Shown here one piece after another: positions 41,941 through 50,556 of a stretch of 64,000 bases of DNA; position 1 is the stretch's first letter, and every line of letters starts with the position of its first letter. The stretch is from Clostridium amylolyticum. GTDB taxonomy: Bacteria > Bacillota > Clostridia > Clostridiales > Clostridiaceae. A program made the translations under genes and the position numbers. Location of the stretch: the NCBI RefSeq assembly GCF_900142075.1, contig NZ_FQZO01000011.1:1-64000 (forward strand), in the 5' to 3' direction. The notes beneath the pieces are model-generated. The model was not told the origin of the DNA and made no database searches. It saw nothing but the letters and a program-made list of their open reading frames with translations.

Positions 41941-42567
41941 ATGAAAAGAATAAAATCTGTTATGTTAGGATTAACCCTTATTATAGGAATTGGATTAATA
42001 TATAACTATATCCAACTAAATAAAGTGAAAGAAGTATCAATATCATCAAATTATATTAAGTATGAATCCGCAGAGGAGTTAGAAAAAGGTGCTGAATTAA
42101 TTCTAATTGGTAATACAAAAACTGAATTTATGAAAAGAGAACATATTACAACTTTTATGTCAAATGGTGCAATAGCTGACTTTTATACTTTGCTTGACTT
42201 TAATATAAAAGAAGTTGTAAAAAAACCAAGTGATTTTTCTCTAGATTCCAGTAAAATGATTAAAATTATTGAACCAGCTGGATTTATTACGAAAGAAAAA
42301 ATAAAGAGTGAAGAACACAATGTTAATACCATAATTAAAGATGAAACATATGAACCATTAGAAAAAAACGTTGATTATATAGTTTTTCTGAAAAAAAATG
42401 ATAAAGGTCAATATGGCATTATAAATATGTATAGAGGCAAATTTGAGTTAAATAAAAATATAAATCCTAAATTTCATTCTAATGAAGAAGAACTTGACAA
42501 GTCTTATAAAAAAATGAAGGAAGAAGTTTTGAAAAAGTACTCAAACAATATAGAAAAAATAAAATAG
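41941..42567 (+). CDS. Exported or membrane-anchored protein, unknown function
   Basis: A 208-aa protein with an N-terminal uncleaved-signal-like helix (SVMLGLTLIIGIGLIYNYI), then a soluble domain rich in Lys and Glu with SAEELEKGAELILIGNTKTEF, DFYTLLDFNIKEVVKKP and NVDYIVFLKKNDKGQYGIINMY. The beta-rich pattern suggests a small binding or regulatory domain outside the membrane. I do not recognise a family with certainty. The ATG follows GAGG. It is monocistronic between tRNA-Met and a convergent gene. Confidence 0.6.
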   Translation: MKRIKSVMLGLTLIIGIGLIYNYIQLNKVKEVSISSNYIKYESAEELEKGAELILIGNTKTEFMKREHITTFMSNGAIADFYTLLDFNIKEVVKKPSDFSLDSSKMIKIIEPAGFITKEKIKSEEHNVNTIIKDETYEPLEKNVDYIVFLKKNDKGQYGIINMYRGKFELNKNINPKFHSNEEELDKSYKKMKEEVLKKYSNNIEKIK

Positions 42568-42692
42568 TACTAATTCTTTTCCAGAAAAACTACCCTTCAT
42601 TCTAAATCCTAAATTATTTACTTCCCTTTTCTAATTCGTTTACATAATATATAATAAATAGGGATTAAATACAATTTTATAATGTTATGAAA

Positions 42693-43196
42693 CTATAAAT
42701 TTTTCATAATATCTTTAAGCTTTGAGGTGGAGTTTTCATCTATATATATATAGGATTTGTGGAAATAGATAGCTTTTTTACTTTTTATATCTACCCAAAG
42801 GGGATAAACCTCTCTTGTACCATCAAAATAATTTAAGATAATCTTGTATTGAGTTTTTTGGGAAGGTTCAGGTGCTATTTGTTTTTTGGAAGTATTTAAA
42901 CATGAAAAAATTACATCTATATCTTCAGTCTTTCTAAAATACCAGTTCTTTAAGATAGAGCTTTCCCTAAATTCCTCAGACTTGTATATTTCTATAGTTT
43001 CCACATCTGAGCTTAAAGAAGTTTTTCTAGCTGATGTAGTGTTTACTTCATTTATCTTCGTAGAATCTAGAGATTTTGAAGGAAGAAGTGATAGAGCTAA
43101 TGCTGCTAGGAATAAAATTATACATAATAGTATTACATGATTTCTATTATAGTTAAAATTTGAAGTATTACCTTTAGATAAATAACTAGATTTCAA
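42693..43196 (-). CDS. Membrane-anchored protein, unknown function
   Basis: A 167-aa protein with a single N-terminal membrane helix (HVILLCIILFLAALALSLL), a Ser/Thr-rich stalk and a C-terminal extracytoplasmic domain (VIFSCLNTSKKQIAPEPSQKT, LNYFDGTREVYPLWVDI, YIYIDENSTSKLKDIMKNL). Its fold resembles small domains that follow a DUF-type pattern, but no family is assigned. TTG 43196 is the start, with AGGAGG eight bases upstream. Confidence 0.6.
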   Translation of the reverse strand: MKSSYLSKGNTSNFNYNRNHVILLCIILFLAALALSLLPSKSLDSTKINEVNTTSARKTSLSSDVETIEIYKSEEFRESSILKNWYFRKTEDIDVIFSCLNTSKKQIAPEPSQKTQYKIILNYFDGTREVYPLWVDIKSKKAIYFHKSYIYIDENSTSKLKDIMKNL

Positions 43197-43314
43197 ACCA
43201 ATAACCTCCTATTATTTATAAAAAATGGATGTTGCTATAATTATAACATATTATACTATAAATGGATTAAATTTCAAATAATTTGAAAATTAAAACAACT
43301 AGGAGTGATTATGC

Positions 43315-43617
43315 TTGGAATTTTCTGAAGAGAAGATTTGTGAGCTTTGTGGGAGAAAGGGTATAGAAATTACAATTCATCACCTTATACCTAAAAAAGA
43401 AGGGGGCAAAGACATGCCCACTGCAAGGCTTTGTATACCCTGTCATAGACAGATACATGCCTTATATTCCAATAGAGAATTAGCTCTAAGACTTAATACC
43501 ATAGAAAAACTTCAGGAAGATGAAAAAATATCTAAATATTTGCGTTGGATAAAAAAGCAACATTCTTTGAATGATATAAAGATTAGAAAGTCTAGAGAGA
43601 GAAGGATGAAAAAATAG
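43315..43617 (+). CDS. Small HNH nuclease-fold protein
   Basis: A 100-aa protein with the whole HNH core: CELC (C9, C12), HHLIPKKEGGKD (H22/H23) and CIPCHRQIH (C40, C43, H44, H48), giving a beta-beta-alpha-metal fold with two zinc CxxC pairs. The C-terminus is Lys/Arg-rich. TTG 43315 follows AGGAG. It lies alone, 29 nt before the S41 peptidase. It may be a DNA nuclease, or a housekeeping protein that uses the fold for binding; no phage genes are adjacent. Confidence 0.8.
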   Translation: MEFSEEKICELCGRKGIEITIHHLIPKKEGGKDMPTARLCIPCHRQIHALYSNRELALRLNTIEKLQEDEKISKYLRWIKKQHSLNDIKIRKSRERRMKK

Positions 43618-43646
43618 AAATATATCGATTATAGGGGGACTTTATT

Positions 43647-44975
43647 ATGAAGAGGAGCATTAAAATATTCCTATGGATAGGTGCTAGTTTGTTATTGATA
43701 TCTTTAGTATTTTGTGGGTACTTATACTTTTTTAAACCTATTAGTATGCACAAGCCATTGGTTTATAGTTCAAAAGGCAATGTTGTTTTAGAGAAAGAAT
43801 TAACAAAAGAAGAGGTTAAGGAAGACGTTAAATCGATGATAAACATAATTGAAGAAACTCATCCAATATTTTTAGAGGGGGAAAATAAAAAATACCAAGC
43901 AGCTAAAGAGAATTTTATAAAGGTATGTAATAATGCTATGACTACTTCACAATTCCAATTAGAAGCATCTAAATACCTGTGTTCTTTGGAAGATGGACAT
44001 ACGGGAATTAGATGGAATGAGGTGGAAGCTTTAGATATAAACTGGCTATACTTAAATGGAAAACTCAGTTTGATGGATAAAGATAATAAAATCATAGATA
44101 AAGAAGTAGTAAAAATTAATGGTATAAATATTGAGGCTTTGATAAAAGGTGTTAAAGAGATATTTCCTGCTGAAAATTATGTGGCAGAAAATAAAAACAT
44201 AGCTAATAGATTGAAGGGAAAGCTAGCATTAGAAGCATTAGGGGTAGAGGTTAATGATAAAGTCCCTCTAACCATAAAAGGTAACAATGGATATGAAGAT
44301 ATTACAGTAAAATATGCACCAATAAATAATACAGGTAACTATAGCCGTGAGATATCCAGTAAGAAAATAGATAGTAAAACCTTTTATATAAGATTAGGTA
44401 TTTGTGAAGTAAATAATTCTTTGAATTCTGTAATTGAAGATTTAAAAAGTGCAATGAATGAAGGGGGAACTAATGTAATAATCGATGTTAGAGATAATCC
44501 AGGAGGAAACTCGCAGGCTTGCACTAAGCTTTTGGACGCTATGAATATGAAGCCGGGACACTTTGGGGCAGTAATAAGATTTTCTCCATTAGCTCAAAAA
44601 TATAGAGGATATTTAAGAAGCCACGGTAAGGTGATCCTGTCAAATAGCAATAGTTCAAAGAAGAATGAAAACATAGACTTATATGTTATTACTAACGAGA
44701 ATACCTTTAGTTCAGCACAGTGGTTAGCTACTTGGGTTCAAGATGGAAAATTAGGAGATATAGCAGGTTCAGCAAGTAGTAATATGCCTTCATCCTACGG
44801 AGATGTGGTTTATTTTCAATTATCAAATTCTAAAATAGAAGGCAGTGTTTCACATAAAAAATTTACTAGACCTGATAGCAGCAAAGATAAAGAAAGAGCA
44901 TTAGAACCAGATATTAAGGTAGAGATAGGTCAAGATCCATTACAAAAAGTCAAAGAGATAATAAAAGAAAAATAA
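43647..44975 (+). CDS. S41-family peptidase, membrane-anchored
   Basis: A 442-aa protein anchored by an N-terminal helix (FLWIGASLLLISLVFCGYLYF). The S41 C-terminal-processing protease fold is shown by EDGHTGIRW (His about 118), NVIIDVRDNPGGNSQ, and the nucleophile Ser in TNENTFSSAQWLATW. The catalytic pair looks more like the Ser-His of the tricorn/IRBP branch than the Ser-Lys of CtpA, and no PDZ domain is obvious. It should act outside the cell membrane. The ATG follows AGGGGG. Confidence 0.8.
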   Translation: MKRSIKIFLWIGASLLLISLVFCGYLYFFKPISMHKPLVYSSKGNVVLEKELTKEEVKEDVKSMINIIEETHPIFLEGENKKYQAAKENFIKVCNNAMTTSQFQLEASKYLCSLEDGHTGIRWNEVEALDINWLYLNGKLSLMDKDNKIIDKEVVKINGINIEALIKGVKEIFPAENYVAENKNIANRLKGKLALEALGVEVNDKVPLTIKGNNGYEDITVKYAPINNTGNYSREISSKKIDSKTFYIRLGICEVNNSLNSVIEDLKSAMNEGGTNVIIDVRDNPGGNSQACTKLLDAMNMKPGHFGAVIRFSPLAQKYRGYLRSHGKVILSNSNSSKKNENIDLYVITNENTFSSAQWLATWVQDGKLGDIAGSASSNMPSSYGDVVYFQLSNSKIEGSVSHKKFTRPDSSKDKERALEPDIKVEIGQDPLQKVKEIIKEK

Positions 44976-44998
44976 ATATTTCTTAAGGAAAGTCATTA

Positions 44999-45027
44999 TT
45001 GACATTATTTTATTTAAAGTATAAAAT
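44999..45027 (+). promoter_or_regulatory. Promoter of the thiamine-salvage operon
   Basis: TTGACA (44999-45004) and TAAAAT (45022-45027) are 17 bp apart; the TPP aptamer begins six bases later. Confidence 0.8.
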
Positions 45028-45032
45028 CTAGA

Positions 45033-45118
45033 TGTGCACTAGGGGAGCCATTATGGCTGAGATGAAATTTTCAGACCCTTTGAACCTGCACTGGATAATG
45101 CCAGCGAAGGGAAGTTGT
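45033..45118 (+). promoter_or_regulatory. TPP riboswitch aptamer (THI element)
   Basis: The conserved parts of the thi-box are present in order: GGGGAGCC, ATTATGGCTGAGATGAAA, GACCCTTTGAACCTG and GGATAATGCCAGCGAAGGGAA. The outer stem GTGCA/TGCAC is intact. It heads the tenA-thiZXY operon, the expected regulon for TPP control. Confidence 0.96.
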
Positions 45119-45175
45119 AAGATAATACAAAATATAAATCTAAAATTCACATAGGTTTACAGTTATTGGATTATT

Positions 45176-45219
45176 AAACTCTTTTCGATGGTATTGAAAA
45201 TACTATTTGGAAGGAGTTT
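45176..45219 (+). promoter_or_regulatory. Riboswitch expression platform: ribosome-site hairpin
   Basis: AAACTCTTTTC (45176-45186) can pair over all 11 positions (two G-T pairs) with GGAAGGAGTTT (45209-45219), which holds the tenA Shine-Dalgarno. An inner stem GGTATT-GAA-AATACT supports it. Because TTTT follows, the same hairpin could also act as a terminator. Confidence 0.75.
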
Positions 45220-45224
45220 TTTTA

Positions 45225-45893
45225 ATGGAATTTTCACAAAGATTATTATTAAAAGGTAAGCCCCTTTGGGAAGCTTGTTTGGAGCATCCTTTTCTCAATG
45301 AACTTGGGAAGGGGGTTTTAGAGGAAGATAAGTTTTGTTTCTACGTTAAACAGGATTATGTTTATTTAATAGACTACATAAAACTTTTTGCCCTGGGAAT
45401 GGTGAAATCTGATAGTTTAGAAGATATGCAGGCCTTTTCTAAATGTGCAAATGCCATAGTAAATATTGAAATGGATGCACATATTGAATTTGCAAAGAAG
45501 TTTGGAATAACTAAAGAAGAACTGGAAGCTACAAAGCCAAATGCTGATAATTTATCCTATACCAAGTTTATGCTTCAAGTATCTACAGAAGGGTCCTTAG
45601 CGGAACTAGTGGCTGCCTTGCTTCCTTGTATGTGGAGTTATGCCTTTATAGGCAAGACTTTAGCTAAAGACCAAAAAGCATTAGAGCATCCACTTTATAG
45701 GGAATGGATACTTAACTACGCCAGTGAAGAATTTAATAATGAAACAGATTGGTGTATCAAATTAATGGACAAAGTAGCCGAAGGACTTCCAGAAAGGCAC
45801 CTGCAAAAATTAGAGGAGATTTTCATCCTGTCCTCAAAATATGAATATATGTTTTGGGATGGATGTTATAAAAAAGAAGGTTGGATTATTTAG
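45225..45893 (+). CDS. tenA: Aminopyrimidine aminohydrolase (thiaminase II) TenA
   Basis: A 222-aa all-helical enzyme that hydrolyses aminopyrimidine breakdown products of thiamine to HMP for salvage. The active-site residues known from Bacillus TenA are in place: D44, Y47, Y112, nucleophile C135 (LLPCMWSYA), Y139 and a Glu near 207 (SSKYEYMFW). ATG 45225 follows GGAAGGAG; the TTG at 45207 lies before that site. It is the first gene of the TPP-riboswitch operon; thiZ starts directly after its stop codon. Confidence 0.95.
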   Translation: MEFSQRLLLKGKPLWEACLEHPFLNELGKGVLEEDKFCFYVKQDYVYLIDYIKLFALGMVKSDSLEDMQAFSKCANAIVNIEMDAHIEFAKKFGITKEELEATKPNADNLSYTKFMLQVSTEGSLAELVAALLPCMWSYAFIGKTLAKDQKALEHPLYREWILNYASEEFNNETDWCIKLMDKVAEGLPERHLQKLEEIFILSSKYEYMFWDGCYKKEGWII

Positions 45894-46661
45894 ATGAAGG
45901 CATTAGAAATTAAAAATTTATCCTTTAAATATAAGGATTCAAGCAGGCTTATAATCGATGATTTATCCTTTAGTATAGATAAAAATGAGTTTGTTACGAT
46001 TATTGCACCTAGCGGCACAGGGAAAAGCACTCTTTTCAGATTGATTTTGGGGTTATTACAGCCTCAAAAGGGCAGCATACAATTATTAAAAGAAGGTAAT
46101 AAAAATATTATAGGGTATATGCCTCAAAAGGACTCTTTAATGCCTTGGAGAAATATCCTTGATAATACCTCCGTGGGGCTTGAATTAAATGGTTATAGCA
46201 AGAAAGAAGCGAGAAAGATGGCAGCTGCATCCTTTGAAGGTTTTGGGCTTAAAGGTACAGAAAAGTTATACCCTCATGAACTATCAGGGGGTATGAGACA
46301 AAGAGCCTCCTTTTTAAGGGCTGTAGTAAATAATCCTTCAATACTCTTATTAGATGAACCCTTTTCTTCTTTAGATGCATTAACCAGAAGAAAGATGCAG
46401 GCATGGTTACTAGAGCTCTGCCAAAGGGAACAGAATACGGTATTTATGATAACTCATGATATTGAGGAGGCCTTGCTTTTATCTGATAGAATACTCATTT
46501 GTACTGAACTCCCCTATAAAAATTTAAGGTCTATAGATATTAACCTTAAAAGACCTAGAAACTATGAAACCACACTTTCTAATGAATTTATAGAGCTGAA
46601 AAGACTTGTCCTTAATATTCTTGATGGCTTAGAAGAAAATAAAGGGGGAAGGGAAGAATGA
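45894..46661 (+). CDS. thiZ: ABC transporter ATPase ThiZ (pyrimidine precursor uptake)
   Basis: A 255-aa ABC ATPase of the nitrate/taurine type. Walker A APSGTGKST (residues ~37-45), Q-loop YMPQKD, signature LSGGMRQRASFL, Walker B ILLLDEPFSSLDA and switch MITHDIEEA are complete. It energises ThiX. Its ATG comes directly after the tenA stop, and its end overlaps thiX by 4 bases. The name relies on operon context (tenA, thiX, thiY, TPP riboswitch). Confidence 0.9.
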   Translation: MKALEIKNLSFKYKDSSRLIIDDLSFSIDKNEFVTIIAPSGTGKSTLFRLILGLLQPQKGSIQLLKEGNKNIIGYMPQKDSLMPWRNILDNTSVGLELNGYSKKEARKMAAASFEGFGLKGTEKLYPHELSGGMRQRASFLRAVVNNPSILLLDEPFSSLDALTRRKMQAWLLELCQREQNTVFMITHDIEEALLLSDRILICTELPYKNLRSIDINLKRPRNYETTLSNEFIELKRLVLNILDGLEENKGGREE

Positions 46662-47440
46662 AGAAACTTAAGGATTATGTATTCCCTCTGATATTATTAA
46701 TTCTCATACTCTTAGCTTGGGAGTTTTTAATACCTTATTTTAAAGTCCCCCATTATATTTTACCTAGATTATCTAAAACCCTTAAAGCTTTATTTACTCA
46801 AAGAGAGCTGCTGTATAAACATTCTCTGGTAACCTTAGGGGAAGCAATACTAGGACTTAGTATATCTGTAGTAATAGGAATACTTTGTGCCCTTTCTATA
46901 TATCTTTGGAGGAATGTGGGTAAAACTTTATATCCAATTATAATTTTTTCTCAAACGATTCCTATCATAGCTTTATCTCCTATTATGGTTATGTGGTTTG
47001 GGTATACCATATGGTCAAAGGTAGCAGTAGTTGTGCTGTTCTGCTTTTTCCCTATAGTCATAAGTACTCTGGATGGCTTAAATGGTGTTGATAAAGACTT
47101 AGAGGATGTTTTAAAGGCCTTAGGAGGAAGTAAATTTCAGATATTTTTTAAACTTCATGTAAATTCTGTACTGCCTAATTTTTTAAGCAGCTTCAAAATA
47201 GCTGCTACCTATAGCATTTCAGGAGCTACCATAGGAGAGTGGCTAGGAGCTGAAAGGGGATTAGGCATATATATAAAAAGGGCGGCAGGGATGCTGCAAT
47301 CAGAAGCGGTTTTTGCAGGGGTGTTAGTTCTATCATTTTTAGGATTAATGCTGTTTTCAATAGGCTTTTTGTTAGAGAAGATTTTGTTAAAATATAGAAG
47401 AGGAATAAAAGGAGATAATTATGAAATTAAAAAAAGTTAG
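46658..47440 (+). CDS. thiX: ABC transporter permease ThiX
   Basis: A 260-aa inner-membrane permease with about six helices. The EAA loop is seen in DLEDVLKALGGSKFQIFFKLHVNSVLPNF, and WLGAERGLGIYIKRAAG is typical of the SsuC/TauC group. It pairs with ThiZ and ThiY to import formylaminopyrimidine-type thiamine precursors. The last 20 bases overlap thiY, so the two are coupled. Confidence 0.9.
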   Translation: MKKLKDYVFPLILLILILLAWEFLIPYFKVPHYILPRLSKTLKALFTQRELLYKHSLVTLGEAILGLSISVVIGILCALSIYLWRNVGKTLYPIIIFSQTIPIIALSPIMVMWFGYTIWSKVAVVVLFCFFPIVISTLDGLNGVDKDLEDVLKALGGSKFQIFFKLHVNSVLPNFLSSFKIAATYSISGATIGEWLGAERGLGIYIKRAAGMLQSEAVFAGVLVLSFLGLMLFSIGFLLEKILLKYRRGIKGDNYEIKKS

Positions 47441-48419
47441 AATTTTATTAGTAATGATGATTGCAGTTAGTCTAGTGTTAAGTGCATGTTCTAATAATAA
47501 TAATAAAGAAAAAAGCACTACTAAAGAGTTGAAAGAAGTTAATGTTCTTTTAGATTGGTATCCCAATGCAGTACATTCCTTCTTATATGCTGCTGAAGAA
47601 CAAGGTTATTTTAAAGAAGCAGGGTTAAAAGTTAATTTAATTACACCAGCAGGCACCGATGATGGAATTAAGTTAGTAGCTTCCAATAAAGCTGATTTAG
47701 CCATAAGCTATCCAAAACAGGTTATTTTAGCTAGAGGGGAAAATATTCCAGTTAAATCAGTAGGAGCTATAGTTAGAAGTTCATTGAATCAACTTATGGT
47801 TCGCAGTGATTCAGGGGTTAAAACATTAAAAGATATGGAAGGGAAAAAAGTTGGTTATCCATCCTTTGATATTGATAAGGAAACTGTGAAAACAATGGTT
47901 AGTACAGCTGGTGGAGATCCTTCAAAGGTACAGTTTGTAGATGTAGGTTATGAACTAATGGCTGGTATAGAAACTAAAAGAGTTGATGGAATCATAGGCG
48001 GATATATAAACCATGAAAAGATATTACTAGAAAAGGAAGGCATTAAATTAGATACCTTTAATCCTGTAGATTATGGAGTAGCAAATAACTATGAATTAGC
48101 CTTTATTGCCAGTGACCATGGAATAAAGAATAATAATGACACTATACAAGCTTTCTTAAATGCTGCTAAAAAAGGATTTGAATACACTAAAACTAATTCT
48201 GATAAAGCTTTAGATTTAGTATTAAAGGTTCAAGACAAAAGTTTCCCACTAGATACAGAAGTAGAAAAAAAGAGCCTGCAGATATTGCTGCCTCTTATGG
48301 AGAATGAAAGTGGTAAATTCTTAAGTCAAGATGAAGAGAATTGGAATAACAATGCGAAATGGTTAAAAGACAGGAATTTACTTAAAGGTAAGGTTGACAG
48401 CAAAGATCTATTTAAATAA
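47421..48419 (+). CDS. thiY: Substrate-binding lipoprotein ThiY (NMT1/THI5-like)
   Basis: A 332-aa binding lipoprotein (signal VMMIAVSLVLSACSN, Cys ~21). The NMT1/THI5-like domain opens with EVNVLLDWYPNAVHSFLYAAEEQGYF, the usual WxPNxxHxxxYxAxxxGYF motif, and continues with GTDDGIKLVASNKADLAISYPKQV. It binds a pyrimidine precursor (FAMP type) and feeds it to TenA-dependent salvage. The ATG follows AGGAGAT. Confidence 0.92.
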   Translation: MKLKKVRILLVMMIAVSLVLSACSNNNNKEKSTTKELKEVNVLLDWYPNAVHSFLYAAEEQGYFKEAGLKVNLITPAGTDDGIKLVASNKADLAISYPKQVILARGENIPVKSVGAIVRSSLNQLMVRSDSGVKTLKDMEGKKVGYPSFDIDKETVKTMVSTAGGDPSKVQFVDVGYELMAGIETKRVDGIIGGYINHEKILLEKEGIKLDTFNPVDYGVANNYELAFIASDHGIKNNNDTIQAFLNAAKKGFEYTKTNSDKALDLVLKVQDKSFPLDTEVEKKSLQILLPLMENESGKFLSQDEENWNNNAKWLKDRNLLKGKVDSKDLFK

Positions 48420-48467
48420 CTTTGAAATCTAAAATGGTAGAAAATTAATATAGTAAGAAGTAATGAT

Positions 48468-48510
48468 AAAAAGTGAGAAACTTCATATAAATGGAGCTTC
48501 TCACTTTTTA
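48468..48510 (+). terminator. Terminator of the thiamine-salvage operon
   Basis: AAAAAGTGAGAA pairs with TTCTCACTTTTT, with further pairing (CT.CAT with ATG.AG) inside, about 50 bases after thiY. Confidence 0.9.
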
Positions 48511-48540
48511 ATATTTTTAAGTTAAAAAGTTTTAATATAC

Positions 48541-48852
48541 TATCTCTACACTTTAATTAATGAAGATTTTGATTTTCTTATATATGATTGGAGGGCTCCA
48601 ATTTCTAGTATGTTTTATGATTATGAAATTGGTAATGCTTATTATAAATGTCCTGAAGGGATTATAAATGGAAAAATATCAATGAAAAGGCAATATAAAA
48701 TTAATGATGGCAAAATGAATTATATGTTTGACAGTAATATAAAAATAGATGATGAAGTGCTTCAAGAGATATTAAGTAAAAGTAGCGATAATAAAATGAA
48801 GGCTATTATAACTACAATTCAAAAAGAGCAAAACAAGGCAATTAGTAATTAG
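48541..48852 (+). pseudogene. Fragment of a HelD-like (UvrD/Rep family) helicase
   Basis: An internal piece of HelD, the RNA-polymerase-recycling helicase. The reading frame, open from 48526 with no proper start at its beginning, gives LINEDFDFLIYDWRAPISSM, then EGIINGKISMKRQYKIND, DEVLQEILSKSSDNKMKAI and TTIQKEQNKAISN. This is the block that in HelD directly precedes the Walker A motif. A stop follows where the VQGxAGSGKT segment should come, and no further HelD sequence is seen. The ATG at 48610 could yield an 80-aa product, but it would be non-functional. It is a relic of a ~700-aa gene lost on both sides. Confidence 0.88.
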
Positions 48853-48932
48853 AAAATGTTAGCTACGGTGTTATGCCGTTTCTCAATAAGAGAGAAAATT
48901 TGTATTTTCTACAGAAAAATAGCATTACTCTC

Positions 48933-48963
48933 TTGACTCTTCCTTTGGGGAATCCTTTATACT
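48933..48963 (+). promoter_or_regulatory. MerR-type promoter with 19-bp spacer
   Basis: TTGACT (48933-48938) and TATACT (48958-48963) are 19 bp apart, the stretched spacing that MerR-family activators correct by DNA distortion. The spacer holds a palindromic core (TTCCTTTGGGGAA). It precedes a MerR-family gene by 40 bases, which points to autoregulation. Confidence 0.85.
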
Positions 48964-49002
48964 AAGGTTATCCTTGATAATTTAGAAAAGGGGTGGAAAC
49001 AA

Positions 49003-49983
49003 ATGAACAACCTAATCAAAATCAAAGATGTGTCAAGCAAATATGACATTACAGCTCGTACACTGCGTTATTATGAGGACATGGGACTGCTGTGCAGCAC
49101 TCGAAGTGATGACTACGCATATAGAATGTACGACGAAAACGCTGTTAGGCAGCTTGAACAAATACTCATTTTACGCAAGCTGAATATCAGCATAAAAGAC
49201 ATTCAGCGTATTTTCAACGCTTCCGGTTCCGATGTAGTTTTAGAAGTGCTGGGAAAAAAAGTACAGAGCATAGACGACGAGGTTGCGCTTTTGCATGAGT
49301 TGAAAGAAATCGTGCTGGATTTTATACGCGAAATAGAACAAGTGAACTTTGCAGACAACTCCGACATAAAACTGCTGTATAACAAGGCTAAAGAGATTGA
49401 AACACAGTTGATAAGCGTTGACTATATCGGCAAGCCCTCCAATGTAAACCGTTTGATTGAAATAACGGAAAAATTAGATAAAAAAATTCCTGATATAATG
49501 GTTGTCAGGATACCGGAATTCAAAGCGGTAACGTGCGGCAACCAACCGTGGGGAGAAATGTTCAAAGAAGGAGGATATATGTACCAATTGTGGCAGTATT
49601 GTCATTTGTATAAGAGTGTGATTTTCGATTGTTTTGATTTTTTGCTATCTAAAAATGACAAAGCTGAATGGATATGTGCCGTTAAAGATGGTGTTACCAA
49701 TGCGGATGTGAGCCCTTTTAAATTGTTCGATTTTCCGGGAGGTTTATACGCTATGGCAGTCAGTATTGATGAAGATAACGAGAGTATACACAAAGTGGAA
49801 GATAAAGTTCGTCGATGGATTGAAAGCACAAATTTTGAGCTTGACAAAGACCGCAATGTTATGTTTAATATGCCTTATTTATATGAAGATGGAAGAGATA
49901 TTGCCTATAAAGACATAGAAAAGGGACTTGGCTATAAACAAATGCAAAGATACTTTCCCATTAAGCTAAAAGAAGAAATATAA
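49003..49983 (+). CDS. MerR-family regulator with a GyrI-like effector domain
   Basis: A 326-aa regulator. The N-terminal winged helix (IKIKDVSSKYDITARTLRYYEDMGLL...YRMYDENAVRQLEQILILRKLNISIKDIQRIF) is followed by a coiled-coil dimer helix (~85-125). The C-terminal ~175 residues resemble the BmrR/GyrI ligand-binding fold (MVVRIPEFKAVTCG, EWICAVKDGV, FPGGLYAMAVSIDED, KDRNVMFNMPYLYE). Codon and base use is clearly richer in GC than in neighbouring genes (CGT, GCG and CGC codons), suggesting acquisition from another host. It probably controls itself and the two genes downstream. Confidence 0.88.
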   Translation: MNNLIKIKDVSSKYDITARTLRYYEDMGLLCSTRSDDYAYRMYDENAVRQLEQILILRKLNISIKDIQRIFNASGSDVVLEVLGKKVQSIDDEVALLHELKEIVLDFIREIEQVNFADNSDIKLLYNKAKEIETQLISVDYIGKPSNVNRLIEITEKLDKKIPDIMVVRIPEFKAVTCGNQPWGEMFKEGGYMYQLWQYCHLYKSVIFDCFDFLLSKNDKAEWICAVKDGVTNADVSPFKLFDFPGGLYAMAVSIDEDNESIHKVEDKVRRWIESTNFELDKDRNVMFNMPYLYEDGRDIAYKDIEKGLGYKQMQRYFPIKLKEEI

Positions 49984-50079
49984 AAATACAAGGAATTTCC
50001 CATGTATTATTTAGATAATTGCGAAATGCAAAGTATGATAGAACCCATAGGAAAATAAAAAATAAATGGAGGAATTATC

Positions 50080-50556
50080 ATGAACAAGTATGAAAACGCA
50101 ATGAAGCTTATGGAAGAATACTGCGGAAACGGAAAGGACAACCTTATTGCTCTTGCAACTATTGCATTGTCCCCGAACGCCGTCGGCAATCCTCACCCTG
50201 CTGTCCGTATGGTTGATGCTTATTATGAAGACGGCGTGTTTTATGTTTCTACAGACGCGAATAAAAATAAAATGTTGGAAATTGAGAAAAACAACGAGAT
50301 TTCCATCTGTGGGTTAGACTTGTTTGTTGCTCAAGGAACGGCTGAGAATCTCGGTTGGGTAAAGGACGAGAGAAATGCGGAAATAAGAGCGAAGATGAAA
50401 AAAATCTTCACATGGTTCGAGGCACATGGCGACGAAGACAACCCTGACTCAATCGTTCTGCGTATCACCCTTACGGAAGGAACGATAACTGATAACGATA
50501 AAAAATACGGTGAATGGCAGTATAAAGTTGACTTTGCGAAGAAAGAAGTGAAATAA
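50080..50556 (+). CDS. Pyridoxamine 5'-phosphate oxidase-like flavin-binding protein
   Basis: A 158-aa split-barrel protein of the PNPOx-like class. It shows IALATIALSPNAVGNPHPAVRMV, DGVFYVSTDANKNKMLEIEKNNEISICG and the closing TITDNDKKYGEWQYKVDF. Such proteins bind FMN or F420 and are often redox enzymes of unknown substrate. The ATG follows TGGAGGAATTATC. It lies in a GC-richer cassette with the MerR regulator upstream and the unknown 362-aa protein directly downstream. Confidence 0.85.
   Translation: MNKYENAMKLMEEYCGNGKDNLIALATIALSPNAVGNPHPAVRMVDAYYEDGVFYVSTDANKNKMLEIEKNNEISICGLDLFVAQGTAENLGWVKDERNAEIRAKMKKIFTWFEAHGDEDNPDSIVLRITLTEGTITDNDKKYGEWQYKVDFAKKEVK

Noticed and set aside
42643..42662. 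Direct-repeat-like AT stretch (ATAATATATAATAAATAGGG)
   Set aside because: Simple AT richness without a second copy or palindromic structure.
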